From the NCBI GenBank assembly GCA_018780035.1, contig JADMKE010000046.1:1-60120 (forward strand): a stretch of 60,120 bases of DNA, read 5' to 3'. The DNA comes from Candidatus Sericytochromatia bacterium (GTDB lineage: Bacteria > Cyanobacteriota > Sericytochromatia > UBA7694). Below the pieces are notes generated by a model that was given only the letters and a program-made list of their open reading frames with translations, did no database searches and was not told where the DNA came from. The position numbers and the translations under genes were made by a program. Shown here one piece after another: positions 32,475 to 42,084 of the stretch. The stretch's first letter is position 1; each line of letters starts with the position of its first letter.

Positions 32475-33521
32475 TCAGAGCTTGACGGGATAATTCAGCT
32501 TCATGGCACTGCGCACCGCTTCCATGACTTCTCCGGCGCGGGCCCGGCCCCGGCGGGTGCCGTCGGAGATCACATCCCAGAGGTAGGCATCGTCTTTTTC
32601 AAATTCGGCGCGGCGGGTGCGAATGGGATCTAACAAGCTGTTTAAACAGTCGATCAATTCGCGTTTGACCACCACATCCCCCATCAGCGGCTTGCCTTTT
32701 TCGTCGGCCCCGCCCTGGCGGTAGCGCTCTTTGAGTTCGTCGATCAGGGCTGTGTTGGGGTGAAAGGCGTCGAGATAGGTAAAGACCGGATTGCCCTCGA
32801 CATTGCCGGGCTCAGTGCCGCGAATCCGTTGGGGATCCGTGTACATCGACATGACCTTTTTCTTAAGGGTGTCGGCATCATCGCTGAGATAAATCGCGTT
32901 GTTGAGGCTTTTGCTCATTTTGGCTTGGCCATCAATGCCGGGCAAACGGGAAACTTCGGCGTACATGCCTTCGGGCAGAACCAGGGTCTCACCATAATAC
33001 TGGTTAAACCGGCCCACAATTTCGCGGGTGAGTTCAATCATCGGCTTTTGATCGTCACCCACGGGCACCAAATGCGCCCCAAAGGCGGTGATATCCGCGC
33101 ATTGTGAGACGGGATAACAGACAAAACCCATCGGCACTTCATGGCCAAATTTTTGTTTGATCTCGGTTTTGACAGTGGGGTTGCGCTCGACACGGGCCAG
33201 GGTCACCAAATTGAGGTAATAAATCGTGAGCTCGGCAATTTCGGGCACCAGTGACTGCACCACAAAGGCGCAGCGCTTGGGATCAAGGCCCACGGCCAAA
33301 TAGTCGAGCACGACTTCGCGGATGTGCGCCTGCAAGGTTTCGGGCCGTTCGTAATTGTCGGTCAGGGCCTGTACATCGGCAAGCAAGATATATGTTTCGT
33401 AATCATTTTGGAGTTTGACCCTATTGACCAAACTGCCTGCATAATGGCCGAGGTGCAAACGGCCTGTCGGGCGATCACCGGTTAAAATGCGTTTTTGGGG
33501 GGTGTTTGATGCTGTGTTCAT
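32475..33521 (-). CDS. trpS: Tryptophanyl-tRNA synthetase
   Basis: This enzyme charges tRNA-Trp for translation in the cytoplasm. The class I signatures are present: GDRPTGRLHLGHYAGS (HIGH-like, about residues 13-28) and KMSKSL (about 207-212). The 348-residue length is normal. The ATG at 33521 gives the usual short N-terminus but has no clear ribosome site; the frame is open to 33560. No T-box leader was found upstream. Confidence 0.95.
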   Translation of the reverse strand: MNTASNTPQKRILTGDRPTGRLHLGHYAGSLVNRVKLQNDYETYILLADVQALTDNYERPETLQAHIREVVLDYLAVGLDPKRCAFVVQSLVPEIAELTIYYLNLVTLARVERNPTVKTEIKQKFGHEVPMGFVCYPVSQCADITAFGAHLVPVGDDQKPMIELTREIVGRFNQYYGETLVLPEGMYAEVSRLPGIDGQAKMSKSLNNAIYLSDDADTLKKKVMSMYTDPQRIRGTEPGNVEGNPVFTYLDAFHPNTALIDELKERYRQGGADEKGKPLMGDVVVKRELIDCLNSLLDPIRTRRAEFEKDDAYLWDVISDGTRRGRARAGEVMEAVRSAMKLNYPVKL

Positions 33522-33681
33522 GAGGAATTGCGTCTGGCCTGCCCTTTCGTGTTTTCGCATAGAGATAGGGACACCTTGATCCGGTTTTCAGACAGATGTC
33601 CACCCTCAAAGAATACACTAAATTTTGGCTGGGTGTGGCTGAACGCGGGCAAATAGGCGTTCGCATAGGGCCGAAACTGAC

Positions 33682-33711
33682 TTGACGTTTCAGACCCTGA
33701 AGCCCTATGCT
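33682..33711 (+). promoter_or_regulatory. Candidate promoter for the cysteine-synthase-like gene
   Basis: TTGACG (33682-33687), an 18-base spacer and TATGCT (33706-33711) lie 33 bases before the ATG. Confidence 0.45.
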
Positions 33712-33744
33712 GTGGGCACAGTTTGCTCGCCCAGGAAGACTTAC

Positions 33745-34668
33745 ATGTTAGAGACCATCGGCAAGACCCCCCTCGTGCGCTTAAAACGCTTGGTTCCTTC
33801 GGGTTCAGCCCAGGTCTGGGTCAAACTCGAAGGACAGAATCCCACTGGCTCTTACAAAGACCGTACAGCCCTGACCATGGTCGAAGGGGCTGAGGCGGAA
33901 GGGGTTCTGTCGCGGGAAAGGCCTGTGCGATTGCTGGAATGCACTGGGGGCAGCACGGGAACCGCCCTGGCCTTTGTTTGTGCCGTGAAAGGTTATGCCT
34001 TTACGGTGATTACCTCCGATGCCTATGCCCAAGAAAAACTGGATTCGATGCGGGCATTTGGGGCCGAGGTGCTGATCGAACCCAGCCTCGGCGGTCAGGT
34101 AACGCCTGATCTCTGGCCACGCATGCGGGCCCGAGCCCAGCGTTTGCTTGAAACAGGGGGTTATCATTGGCTTGACCAGTTTAACAACCCCCACGCCCTG
34201 GCTGGTTATCAACAGATGGGACATGAATTGCTCAAACAAATGCCAGATAAACTGGATGCTTTTTGTGGCGCAGTGGGTACGGCAGGCATGATTGTCGGCG
34301 TTGGCAGCGTGATTAAAACCAGATTCCCGGCCGCTCGGATTGTGGCCTTGGAGCCCAACAGCTCAGCGGTTTTGTCGGGAGGTCCCCCCGGCAATCACGG
34401 TATCGATGGAACCGCAGCCGGGTATGTGCCCCCACAATTTGATTGGAAGGTGGTTGATCAAGCCATGGCCCTGCCAGAGCCAGAGGCGCGTAACATGGCT
34501 CGACTTCTGGCCCAGACCGAAGGCATCTTTGCGGGGACCTCAACCGGTCTCAATGTTTTGGCCGCCCTGCAATTGGCAAGGGAAATAGGCCCTGGGGGCG
34601 TGGTCGTGACAGTGGCCTGTGATACTGGCTTTAAATACTTAAATGGCCCTCTTTACCGTCCAGAGTGA
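33745..34668 (+). CDS. Cysteine synthase-fold PLP enzyme
   Basis: Fold-type II PLP enzymes of this group make cysteine from O-acetyl- or O-phosphoserine, or cystathionine-type products. In 307 residues the PLP lysine is K38 in GSYKDRTA and the phosphate loop is GTAGMIVGVGS (about 182-192). The substrate-binding loop ECTGGSTGTA (about 71-80) is also present. The start ATG 33745 has AGGAAG before it. Its 3' end overlaps the convergent methyltransferase by 38 bases. The exact substrate (cysK, cysM or a specialised paralogue) cannot be told. Confidence 0.85.
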   Translation: MLETIGKTPLVRLKRLVPSGSAQVWVKLEGQNPTGSYKDRTALTMVEGAEAEGVLSRERPVRLLECTGGSTGTALAFVCAVKGYAFTVITSDAYAQEKLDSMRAFGAEVLIEPSLGGQVTPDLWPRMRARAQRLLETGGYHWLDQFNNPHALAGYQQMGHELLKQMPDKLDAFCGAVGTAGMIVGVGSVIKTRFPAARIVALEPNSSAVLSGGPPGNHGIDGTAAGYVPPQFDWKVVDQAMALPEPEARNMARLLAQTEGIFAGTSTGLNVLAALQLAREIGPGGVVVTVACDTGFKYLNGPLYRPE

Positions 34669-35308
34669 ATCCGCCCCCTTTGGCTTGGAGATGCCAAACA
34701 ACCTCAGCAGCACTCTTGAACTGGCTGTTTGTCACAGGGCTGTGGGCCAGAGGCAGTAGATCATAGGCCGAGCCAAAAATCTGGGCAATTTCAGTGGCTC
34801 CAACCGAAAAAGGCGGTCCGGCCCTCAGGCTTTGATCGTATTCATAGGTCACCAGCAATTGGGGAGCCCCCTGAGAAATAGCTGAGGTCTGAGCGGCGTA
34901 GAGGGGGCGGGTCGCGGGGGGCATAGCCACCAATGCAGCCCGATCATAGACAGCATCAACGGCGCCCAGATGTTCCGTTGTGAGCGCAAAGATATCTCCC
35001 ACAAAAATCTCGATATTTTGGGCGGAATAGTGAATTAGGTTATCGCGCCTGACAATCTGGGGACGTAATGCCAGATGCTCAAAAAGAGCTTGGATCGCCA
35101 ATTCACTCAATTCCACCCCCACCACGCGATTCCCCTGAGCCAAAAGCCAGGCAATATCCAAGGTCTTGCCACAGAGAGGCAGAAAGACCCGCGCTCCCGA
35201 GGGCAAATTTAAACTGCTTAGATGCGCTTGTAACCAAGGGTTGACTTCACTTTGGTGAAAACCAATCTCTCCCTGTTCCCATTTTTGATGCCAAAATCTT
35301 GCTTCCAT
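34631..35308 (-). CDS. TPMT-family SAM-dependent methyltransferase
   Basis: Thiopurine methyltransferase relatives methylate thiols; bacterial members also methylate selenium and tellurium compounds. The 225-residue sequence has the family signature: FWHQKWEQGEIGFHQ at the start and VFLPLCGKTLDIAWLLAQG, with the SAM-binding loop, then VVGVELSELAI. It is transcribed from a MerR-type promoter divergent from a MerR regulator and overlaps the cysteine-synthase-like gene tail to tail. Confidence 0.9.
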   Translation of the reverse strand: MEARFWHQKWEQGEIGFHQSEVNPWLQAHLSSLNLPSGARVFLPLCGKTLDIAWLLAQGNRVVGVELSELAIQALFEHLALRPQIVRRDNLIHYSAQNIEIFVGDIFALTTEHLGAVDAVYDRAALVAMPPATRPLYAAQTSAISQGAPQLLVTYEYDQSLRAGPPFSVGATEIAQIFGSAYDLLPLAHSPVTNSQFKSAAEVVWHLQAKGGGFTLDGKEGHLSI

Positions 35309-35349
35309 CTTCGTTCCTCACTTGTCTAGATTGATAAGGCCTTTCGAGC

Positions 35350-35381
35350 TATAATACGACTTCAAGTCAACTTGAAGTCAA
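35350..35381 (-). promoter_or_regulatory. MerR-type promoter with 19-base spacer and dyad operator
   Basis: On the minus strand TTGACT (35381-35376), a 19-base spacer and TATTAT (35356-35351) drive the TPMT gene. The operator ACTTCAAGT-TG-ACTTGAAGT is a perfect nine-base dyad at 35359-35378, centred between the two hexamers. An overlong spacer with a central dyad is the hallmark of promoters activated by MerR-family proteins. The inner sequence TCAAGTTGACTTGA is very close to the SoxR box. A TATAAT at 35350-35355 on the plus strand could serve the merR gene. Confidence 0.85.
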
Positions 35382-35404
35382 GCAGCAGAGCAAAGGAAGG
35401 CGAC

Positions 35405-35821
35405 ATGGACATCGCTGAAGTGGTCAAATTATCTGGGTTACCCGCCTCCACCCTGCGTTATTATGAAGAAAAAGGCCTGATCCAGGCATCCGGCCGCAAG
35501 GGGCTGCGCCGCCAATATGACCCTGAAGTGGTCGAGCAGCTGGCCCTGATTTCGTTGGGACGCAGCGCTGGATTTTCACTGGAACAGATGGTCACCCTGT
35601 TTACTTCAGAAGGCCCGATGATCAACCGCACACTTTTGCTGGAGAAAGCCGAAGAATTGCGGCAAAAGATTCAGGAATTGACAACGATCCGAGAGGGACT
35701 CCTTCACGCTGCTGCCTGCAAGGCGGTCAGTCATTTTGAATGCCCCACATTTTTAGGGCTGCTCGCGCAAGCGGGAAAACAGGAGCGCAAACAGCCCAGA
35801 AAAACCTTCAAACAGCCCTAA
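35405..35821 (+). CDS. MerR-family regulator
   Basis: A 138-residue protein. The N-terminal winged HTH is clear (AEVVKLSGLPASTLRYYEEK, residues about 4-23), followed by the LRRQYDPEVVEQLALI wing and a dimerisation helix at about 75-100. The C-terminal end has AAACKAVSHFECPTF, with two Cys and a His that could sense a metal, thiol or redox state. The ribosome site is AAAGGAAGG. It is divergent from the TPMT gene, with one shared operator, so control of that gene and of itself is very likely. Confidence 0.9.
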   Translation: MDIAEVVKLSGLPASTLRYYEEKGLIQASGRKGLRRQYDPEVVEQLALISLGRSAGFSLEQMVTLFTSEGPMINRTLLLEKAEELRQKIQELTTIREGLLHAAACKAVSHFECPTFLGLLAQAGKQERKQPRKTFKQP

Positions 35822-35839
35822 ACAAACCTGTTTTTAAGA

Positions 35840-36697
35840 CTATTGAAAGATTTCAGCAAAAAAATCTTGCATGGCCTTCCAAGAGCGGCGATCGGACTCG
35901 GCGTTATAAGCGGCATTGTCTGTTGGGCCGGTGCGGGCACCGGATTCTGGATTGGTAAAAGCATGGACCGTATTGCTGTAGTTGATCAATTGCCAATCAA
36001 CGCCACCGCTGTCCATTTCTGTTTTGAACTTGGCGATGTCTGTCGCTGGCACGGCGGTATCGTCTGCTCCGTTGAGCACCAATACCTTGCCCTTGATATT
36101 TTTGCCTTCACTTTCGGTCGGACGCAAGCCGCCATGAAAGACAACAAAGCCATCTGCCTCAGCTCCACTGCGGGCCAATTCGAGGGCCATGCTGCCGCCA
36201 AAACAATAGCCAATCGCAGCGGTTTTACTCGGATCCACACGTGACTGACTGCGCAACACCTCAAAACCAGCGTTGGCACGGGCCTTGGCAAGATTGCGGT
36301 CAGTGTAATATTTGCTGGCCTCTTGGCCAGAAGCAGGGGGTTGGGGGCGAATGCCTTTGCCGTAGATATCTGCGGCGAAGGCGACATAACCGAGTTCAGC
36401 CAATTGACGGGCCCGGCCACGGACGTAGTCGTTGAGGCCCGTCCACTCATGAATGACAAGTACACCCGGACGTTTGCCCTGCAAATTGGCATCATAAGCC
36501 AAATAGCCTTCGAGTACCTGCTCACCCTGTTTGTATTCTAGGGTCTGGGTTTGAATATTTTTGGCTGCGGGAGCGGGGCTTGCTGCCGAAGACGGAGCGG
36601 TAGAGGGATTTGAAGCGCTGGGATTGGCCGGTTGAGAACTACAGGCGACCAATACAAGCGCCGACAGGAAAACAGACAAATTTTTCACGGATTGCAT
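35840..36697 (-). CDS. Dienelactone hydrolase-family lipoprotein
   Basis: A 285-residue protein with a lipobox LVACSS (Cys about 19), then a Ser/Pro/Ala linker and an alpha/beta-hydrolase of the dienelactone hydrolase type. The catalytic triad is visible: Cys in GYCFGG (about 164-169), Asp in NGADDTAVP and His in NTVHAFTNP. The substrate is unknown; family members act on lactones and esters. The ribosome site is AAAGGAA. It converges on the MerR gene. Confidence 0.88.
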   Translation of the reverse strand: MQSVKNLSVFLSALVLVACSSQPANPSASNPSTAPSSAASPAPAAKNIQTQTLEYKQGEQVLEGYLAYDANLQGKRPGVLVIHEWTGLNDYVRGRARQLAELGYVAFAADIYGKGIRPQPPASGQEASKYYTDRNLAKARANAGFEVLRSQSRVDPSKTAAIGYCFGGSMALELARSGAEADGFVVFHGGLRPTESEGKNIKGKVLVLNGADDTAVPATDIAKFKTEMDSGGVDWQLINYSNTVHAFTNPESGARTGPTDNAAYNAESDRRSWKAMQDFFAEIFQ

Positions 36698-36793
36698 CAG
36701 GGGATTCCTTTCGAATCTAAGCGGTTGAAAGAATTATAGCCCCTGATCAAACCTGTGCAAATATCTTAATATTTTTATTGAGTCACATCGGCT

Positions 36794-39700
36794 TCAATTG
36801 GCGGGTTGTGGCCATTGGAAGCGTGTGATTTTGCGAATGCCCCAACTGGTATCGGCAATATACAGATTCTGATTGGTGTCAAAGTCCACGGCCCGGGGTG
36901 AATCAAATGTCGCCACAGTGCGGGGTACACCGTCTTTGATTCCCGCTGTGCCTGTGCCTGCAATGATAGAAATGGCACCGGTGGGGCTGATCTTAAAGAT
37001 TTGGCGAGAGTTTTCGCCGGGAACAAAGATATTGCCCCATTTATCTACACGAATTTCGTGCACCAGGAAACTGGCTGCAGCTCCCGTAGAGGCCTGGGTG
37101 ATGGTCGCAAATGTTGTGACATTGCCTGCGGCATCGATCTTGCGGATGGCATTGTTCTCGACATCGCCGACAAAAATATTGCCTTGACCATCTAGGCCGA
37201 GGCCTTCAAGGTGTTTAAAGCGCGCATTGGTACCCTGAGCATTGACAATTGCCCCGACCACATCACCAGCCACGCGGGTGACCGTGCCTGTATTCACATC
37301 GACTTTTGAGACAAAAGCACAGCGTGACCCTGTTGGACTGTTGGGCTGTTCATTGGAAGAGACGTAGAGGAATCCGTCTTTAAAGTCGACGCCCTCGGGG
37401 CCAAGAATCATGGCAACGGTCGTGACATTGCCCGTGGCGGCATCAATTTTGCGAATGGCGTGGTTGCCTGTATCTGCGACATAAATATTGCCTTGGTCAT
37501 CCGCAGCCAAATCTTCGGGGGTGTTCCAACGGGCAGTGCTGCGGTGAACCGATCCCACTGGATTTGTCGGCGGGGTATTACAAGGTGTTCCGGCCACAGC
37601 TGCAGGAGTACTGACGGTGCCGGACATGCCAATCACCGAATCGCCACTGCGCCACAAGAATGTGCCATCGTTGGTAAAGGCATCAATTGTATTGTTGAGA
37701 TTGGAGACATAAATATTGTTGTTGGTGTCCAAAGTAATGCCGTGGGGCTGGGCCACGGCTTTGTTGACCACTGAGAAATTGGCCAGATAATCAGCATAAC
37801 TGATCACGGGATTGGCTGTGGCGCCATACATAAAGAAGTCGGTGTAATTTTTTTCAACATTGGAGATTGGATCCGTCAACAGACGCACTGAGACGTTGAC
37901 CACTTCCCACTGTGCGCTGAGATAGCGATTGGGCGTGCCGATAAAATTTTTCACTTCGCTAAAGGTGTCAACCAAAATCGTTGAAGTAGCACTTCCAGCG
38001 GGGTTGGTCACCGTCACGGGACCCGTCGAAAAGCCGGGAGGAATCACGGCCCGGATCTCCGTATCGCTGATGACTTCAAAGGCCGTGGCATTAAAGCCCG
38101 CAAAATTGACTTGGGTTGCCGAAGTATAATTACTGCCCGTCAGTGTGATCACAGGCTTGCCACTGCTGGTATCCACAGTACCGAGCTGGGTGATGGTGGG
38201 AGGCTGGATGATCGGATAATTTTGGAATGTGGCATTGCCACTGGGTGTCACCACAGTGACATCCCCAGTTTTGGCTCCCGCAGGCACTGTGACAGTGACG
38301 GTGGTGCCATCGGCTGAAACCTCTGTAACAGCGGCGGGGATTTGTCCACCAACGCCATTGCTAAAGTTGACGGTCGTGGCCCCTTGCAAGTTGGCTCCAC
38401 TCAAGACCAATTGGCCCCCTGGTACAGCCCCATTTTGGGGCCCCATGGCGGTGACAACCGGGGTATTGATGGTATACGTTGGACTGGGCAGGCCATTGCC
38501 ACCGTTGGGGGTGACTGTAATCACCCCTGTTTGGGCATCAGCCGGGACTTTGACCCGGATCGTGGTGGCTGTTTTTTCGAGAATGTCTGTTGGCGCCAGC
38601 GGATTGGCGCTGCCAGTAAACTGCACAGTCAGGTCGGTCTCGTTGGGTTTAAAGCCACTGACGGTTAATATCACTTCGTCCCCAGCCTTACCACCGGGTT
38701 TGTTGAGCGCCGTAATGGCCTGATTGACAGAATAACTGCCTTGATTGCTGGTTTGGTTATTGTTGACGACTGTTACGGGCAAATTACTGCCCGTTAAACC
38801 TGGGGGAACAGTCACGATCAAGGTGGTGGCGGTAGCAGCCGTGACTACGGCTGCCACGCCGCCAATCAAGACCCGATTGCCATTGGGATTGTTGGGGTCG
38901 TAAGAGGCAGCGGTGGGGTCAAACCCGTCTCCTGTCAGGGTCAGAGTGCTGCCAGAGGAGCCATTATTAGCACTCTGCGCTTTGATTACGGGTGGCAAGA
39001 CCACGGGGTTTCCGGTGGTGCCGCTGCCCAGGGTCACATTGCCGTTGGCATCCACAGTGACGGTTGTCCGCTGTGTGACCCCACCATTGAGCCCATCAAT
39101 TTTGACAATGGCATCCCAGGTGCCGGGAATGACCGCCGGAATATTGCCCGTGTCTTTTTTGTCATTGGGTTGTGAGACGATGGCATTGGGGTTGGTGCTG
39201 GAGGCGGGATCGGTGATTTGGAGGGAGATATTGCTATTGGTAAAAGGCTGGTTTTGGGTGGTGCGCACAACAATATTGATCGGTTGCGCATTTTGTTGCC
39301 AACCATTGGGGATCGGGTTGCCTGGGGTATAAGCGGGAATTTGGCCGTCGTTATCAGCAATGGCTGTGGCAATGGCCGTTGCATCAAGTTTGGCCGGATG
39401 AAAGACATAATTGGCCCCATTGGGAATATTGGTGCCAAACGCGAGATTATTGATCAGGGTTTGTAAAGCAGTGGTATTTAAGTTATTGAGTAGATCTGGA
39501 TGAGAAGCTTGCAGGGCTTCGATCACATTGGCCACCGCTGTGCTTTGCCAATTAAAATTCAGGGTAATTTCGTCGCTTTGGTCCTGAGACAGGGAATTGT
39601 AAACTGCTTTGAGTATTCCGCCGTTGATGGCCTGTTTGCCTGTGTCATAGGCCTGAACTGAAACAATGCGGTTTTTGCCTTTGGGGACGGCCCGGATGAT

Positions 39701-40102
39701 CATATTCGTGGTATTGTTGCCAATATTGGTGACAGCCTTATACCCCTCTTCATTGTCTATCTGATTAGACAGATCACCGCTTTTGACCCAAGCCTTGAGA
39801 AAGGCAAAACGGCTCAATTCGAGATTTTGAATGCGCATGCCGGGGGTTCCGAGGATCACTTTGAGGCCCAATTCATCTTGGCCAAAACGGCTTTTTATGA
39901 GCGAACTGGCCCCTTGGAGGGGATTATAAGGCAAAAAAGCATAGGTATTGCCGGGCACTTGGACATCTTGGGCATCTTGGGGAAAATTAAAAGCGACAGG
40001 GGAGGCCGCATTCTGTGATTTGGCAGGTGAGAGGGCCCGCTCCGGGGGAAACCCCGTACAGGCGACCAACAGCAGGGACAGGGCCAAACTGGCTCTTTTC
40101 AC
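36794..40102 (-). CDS. Large lipoprotein with TIG and NHL repeats
   Basis: A 1102-residue envelope protein. The signal ends in LLLVACTG (lipobox). Residues about 372-725 hold four IPT/TIG immunoglobulin-like repeats (for example GSTLTLTGDGFDPTA, GGQLVLSGANLQGATTVNF). Residues about 784-1100 hold five NHL repeats (GNIYVADTGNHAIRKIDAA, GNIFVGDVENNAIRKIDAA) forming a propeller. I chose GTG 40102 because AAAGGAG lies nine bases before it; the nearby ATG 40111 abuts the same site. Such proteins usually bind partners or carbohydrate at the cell surface; the ligand is unknown. Confidence 0.85.
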   Translation of the reverse strand: MKRASLALSLLLVACTGFPPERALSPAKSQNAASPVAFNFPQDAQDVQVPGNTYAFLPYNPLQGASSLIKSRFGQDELGLKVILGTPGMRIQNLELSRFAFLKAWVKSGDLSNQIDNEEGYKAVTNIGNNTTNMIIRAVPKGKNRIVSVQAYDTGKQAINGGILKAVYNSLSQDQSDEITLNFNWQSTAVANVIEALQASHPDLLNNLNTTALQTLINNLAFGTNIPNGANYVFHPAKLDATAIATAIADNDGQIPAYTPGNPIPNGWQQNAQPINIVVRTTQNQPFTNSNISLQITDPASSTNPNAIVSQPNDKKDTGNIPAVIPGTWDAIVKIDGLNGGVTQRTTVTVDANGNVTLGSGTTGNPVVLPPVIKAQSANNGSSGSTLTLTGDGFDPTAASYDPNNPNGNRVLIGGVAAVVTAATATTLIVTVPPGLTGSNLPVTVVNNNQTSNQGSYSVNQAITALNKPGGKAGDEVILTVSGFKPNETDLTVQFTGSANPLAPTDILEKTATTIRVKVPADAQTGVITVTPNGGNGLPSPTYTINTPVVTAMGPQNGAVPGGQLVLSGANLQGATTVNFSNGVGGQIPAAVTEVSADGTTVTVTVPAGAKTGDVTVVTPSGNATFQNYPIIQPPTITQLGTVDTSSGKPVITLTGSNYTSATQVNFAGFNATAFEVISDTEIRAVIPPGFSTGPVTVTNPAGSATSTILVDTFSEVKNFIGTPNRYLSAQWEVVNVSVRLLTDPISNVEKNYTDFFMYGATANPVISYADYLANFSVVNKAVAQPHGITLDTNNNIYVSNLNNTIDAFTNDGTFLWRSGDSVIGMSGTVSTPAAVAGTPCNTPPTNPVGSVHRSTARWNTPEDLAADDQGNIYVADTGNHAIRKIDAATGNVTTVAMILGPEGVDFKDGFLYVSSNEQPNSPTGSRCAFVSKVDVNTGTVTRVAGDVVGAIVNAQGTNARFKHLEGLGLDGQGNIFVGDVENNAIRKIDAAGNVTTFATITQASTGAAASFLVHEIRVDKWGNIFVPGENSRQIFKISPTGAISIIAGTGTAGIKDGVPRTVATFDSPRAVDFDTNQNLYIADTSWGIRKITRFQWPQPAN

Positions 40103-40352
40103 AAATCTCATCTCCTTTGGCCGGGTGATTTGCAAGGTACCGGCCACGAAAACCGTGATTTAAGTTTGAGCGGCATCGATGACAAGGCGTTTGTTGCTCA
40201 ATTTCTAGCTCATCTTCTAGCTTACCTCCTTATTTTCGTTTAGTCCATGTTTTTGCAGGGGGGCAGAGGCCAGGTCCCATGTTAATCTGTAAGGATGGTC
40301 TTTCACAAAAGCAACCGAGCCTAAAATGCCAGTACAATAAAGTCAGGTAGCC

Positions 40353-42071
40353 ATGATTCTCTTCCACCCGCAACGCAGCACCTTTAACCACCTCGACCCC
40401 AACAGCGCCGGATTGATGCAAAAAAGCATCGCCTTTTTTGAAAAAAAGGGCCTGGCCCAGATCAAACACGATGACCGAGAACGGCTCTGGTATGCAGATA
40501 TCTTGGAATTTTTCAAACAGGAACAGGCTTTTGCGACCTTGTTGACGCCAGCGGGCTATGGGGCTGAAGATGCGCGCTGGGACACCTCACGGATCTGCGC
40601 CTTCAACGAAATTCTGGGTTTTTATAGCACGTCTTATTGGTATACCTGGCAGGTCAGCATTTTGGGCCTCGGGCCCATTTGGATCAGCCAAAACGAAGCC
40701 GTGAAAAAACAAACAGCCAAATTCTTGCAAGCCGGTGGAATCTTTGCCTTTGGCGTCTCAGAAAAAGAACACGGAGCAGACCTCTACGCCAGCGATATGA
40801 CCCTGAAACCCGACGGCAAGGGGGGGTATCTTGCCAATGGCCGCAAATATTATATCGGAAACGGCAATTTGGCTGCTTATGTCTCAACCTTTGGCAAACG
40901 TCCCAAAGTGAACGAAAGTGACAGCCATGAATTTGTCTTTTTTGTCTCACAGACCTCAAAACCCGAATACCATTGCCATCAAAACCTGATCAACTCCCAG
41001 AACTATATTGCCGAATTTGAACTCAAAGATTACCCCGTCAGCGAAGACGAGATTTTGGCTTCGGGCCAAGCTGCTTGGGACATGGTGCTCAATAGCATCA
41101 ATATTGGTAAGTTTAATCTGGGTTTTGCCGCCATTGGCATGTGTACCCATGCTTTTTACGAGGCCATCAACCACGCTGCCAACCGCTCGCTGTTTAATCA
41201 TTTTGTGACCGATTTTGTGCATATCCGGCAATTGTTCATGGATGCCTTTTGTCGCCTCGTCGCGATGAAAGCCTTTTCGACCCGCAGCATTGACTATTTC
41301 CGCCATGCAAGTGCTGAAGATCGGCGTTATTTGCTGTTTAATCCCATGGTTAAAATGAAAGTGACAACCCAAGGCGAAGAGGTTATGAACCTGCTTTGGG
41401 ACGTGATCGCCGCCAAAGGCTTCGAAAAATCCACCTATTTTGAAATGGCCGTGAGAGATATACGCGGATTGCCCAAACTTGAAGGCACCGTTCATGTGAA
41501 TATGGCTTTGATTATTAAGTTTATGAAAAATTACTTTTTTAATCCCCAGGTTTATCCCGAACTCAAACCCATTCAGGGTCTCAAAAACGATGATTTTTTG
41601 TTTAATCAAGGCAGCACCAAAGGCCTGAGCAAAATCCGCTTTCACGATTATAAAATTGCCTACAGGTCCAAAGACCTGCCCAATCTCAAGGTCTTCAACA
41701 AACAAATCGCCCGTTTTAAACAGTGGCTGGTGCTCTGCCCCCCCAATCCCGAGCAAATCAAAGATATCGACTTTCTGCTGATAGTCGGCGAACTCTTTAC
41801 ATTGGTTGCCTATGGCCAGCTGATTCTGGAATACAGCAGCGATCCCCAAAACGGGCTTGATGACGATTTAATCGAGCAAATCTTTGACTTTATGATCCGG
41901 GATTTTTCCAAATTTGCCCTCCAGCTCTACAGCAAGACCAGCAGCACGAACATGCAACAGATCTTGAGCCTGCGCATGATTGCCAAACCTGTGGTTGACA
42001 AGGCCCGCTTCGAGCGGGTCTGGCAGAGCCGGGTTTATGCGCTTAAAGACGTCTACCTGATGCAGCCTTGA
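40353..42071 (+). CDS. Acyl-CoA dehydrogenase-family flavoprotein
   Basis: A 572-residue protein. The middle region has FAFGVSEKEHGADLYASDMT and ANGRKYYIGNGNLAAYVSTF, which match the flavin and substrate contacts of acyl-CoA dehydrogenases. LPKLEGTVHVNMALI (about 372-386) carries the Glu of the usual YEGT catalytic segment. The C-terminal 170 residues extend beyond the standard 380-residue core. The family oxidises acyl-CoA thioesters using FAD; the chain length here is unknown. Confidence 0.85.
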   Translation: MILFHPQRSTFNHLDPNSAGLMQKSIAFFEKKGLAQIKHDDRERLWYADILEFFKQEQAFATLLTPAGYGAEDARWDTSRICAFNEILGFYSTSYWYTWQVSILGLGPIWISQNEAVKKQTAKFLQAGGIFAFGVSEKEHGADLYASDMTLKPDGKGGYLANGRKYYIGNGNLAAYVSTFGKRPKVNESDSHEFVFFVSQTSKPEYHCHQNLINSQNYIAEFELKDYPVSEDEILASGQAAWDMVLNSINIGKFNLGFAAIGMCTHAFYEAINHAANRSLFNHFVTDFVHIRQLFMDAFCRLVAMKAFSTRSIDYFRHASAEDRRYLLFNPMVKMKVTTQGEEVMNLLWDVIAAKGFEKSTYFEMAVRDIRGLPKLEGTVHVNMALIIKFMKNYFFNPQVYPELKPIQGLKNDDFLFNQGSTKGLSKIRFHDYKIAYRSKDLPNLKVFNKQIARFKQWLVLCPPNPEQIKDIDFLLIVGELFTLVAYGQLILEYSSDPQNGLDDDLIEQIFDFMIRDFSKFALQLYSKTSSTNMQQILSLRMIAKPVVDKARFERVWQSRVYALKDVYLMQP

Positions 42072-42084
42072 GAACCTTTGAAGG

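Noticed and set aside
33561..33681. A T-box or other leader before trpS
   Set aside because: I found no specifier loop or antiterminator sequence; the region between trpS and the next gene is short.
36873..39466. Several plus-strand open frames opposite the TIG/NHL gene
   Set aside because: They are side effects of the repetitive composition of the minus-strand gene; none has a ribosome site or domain.
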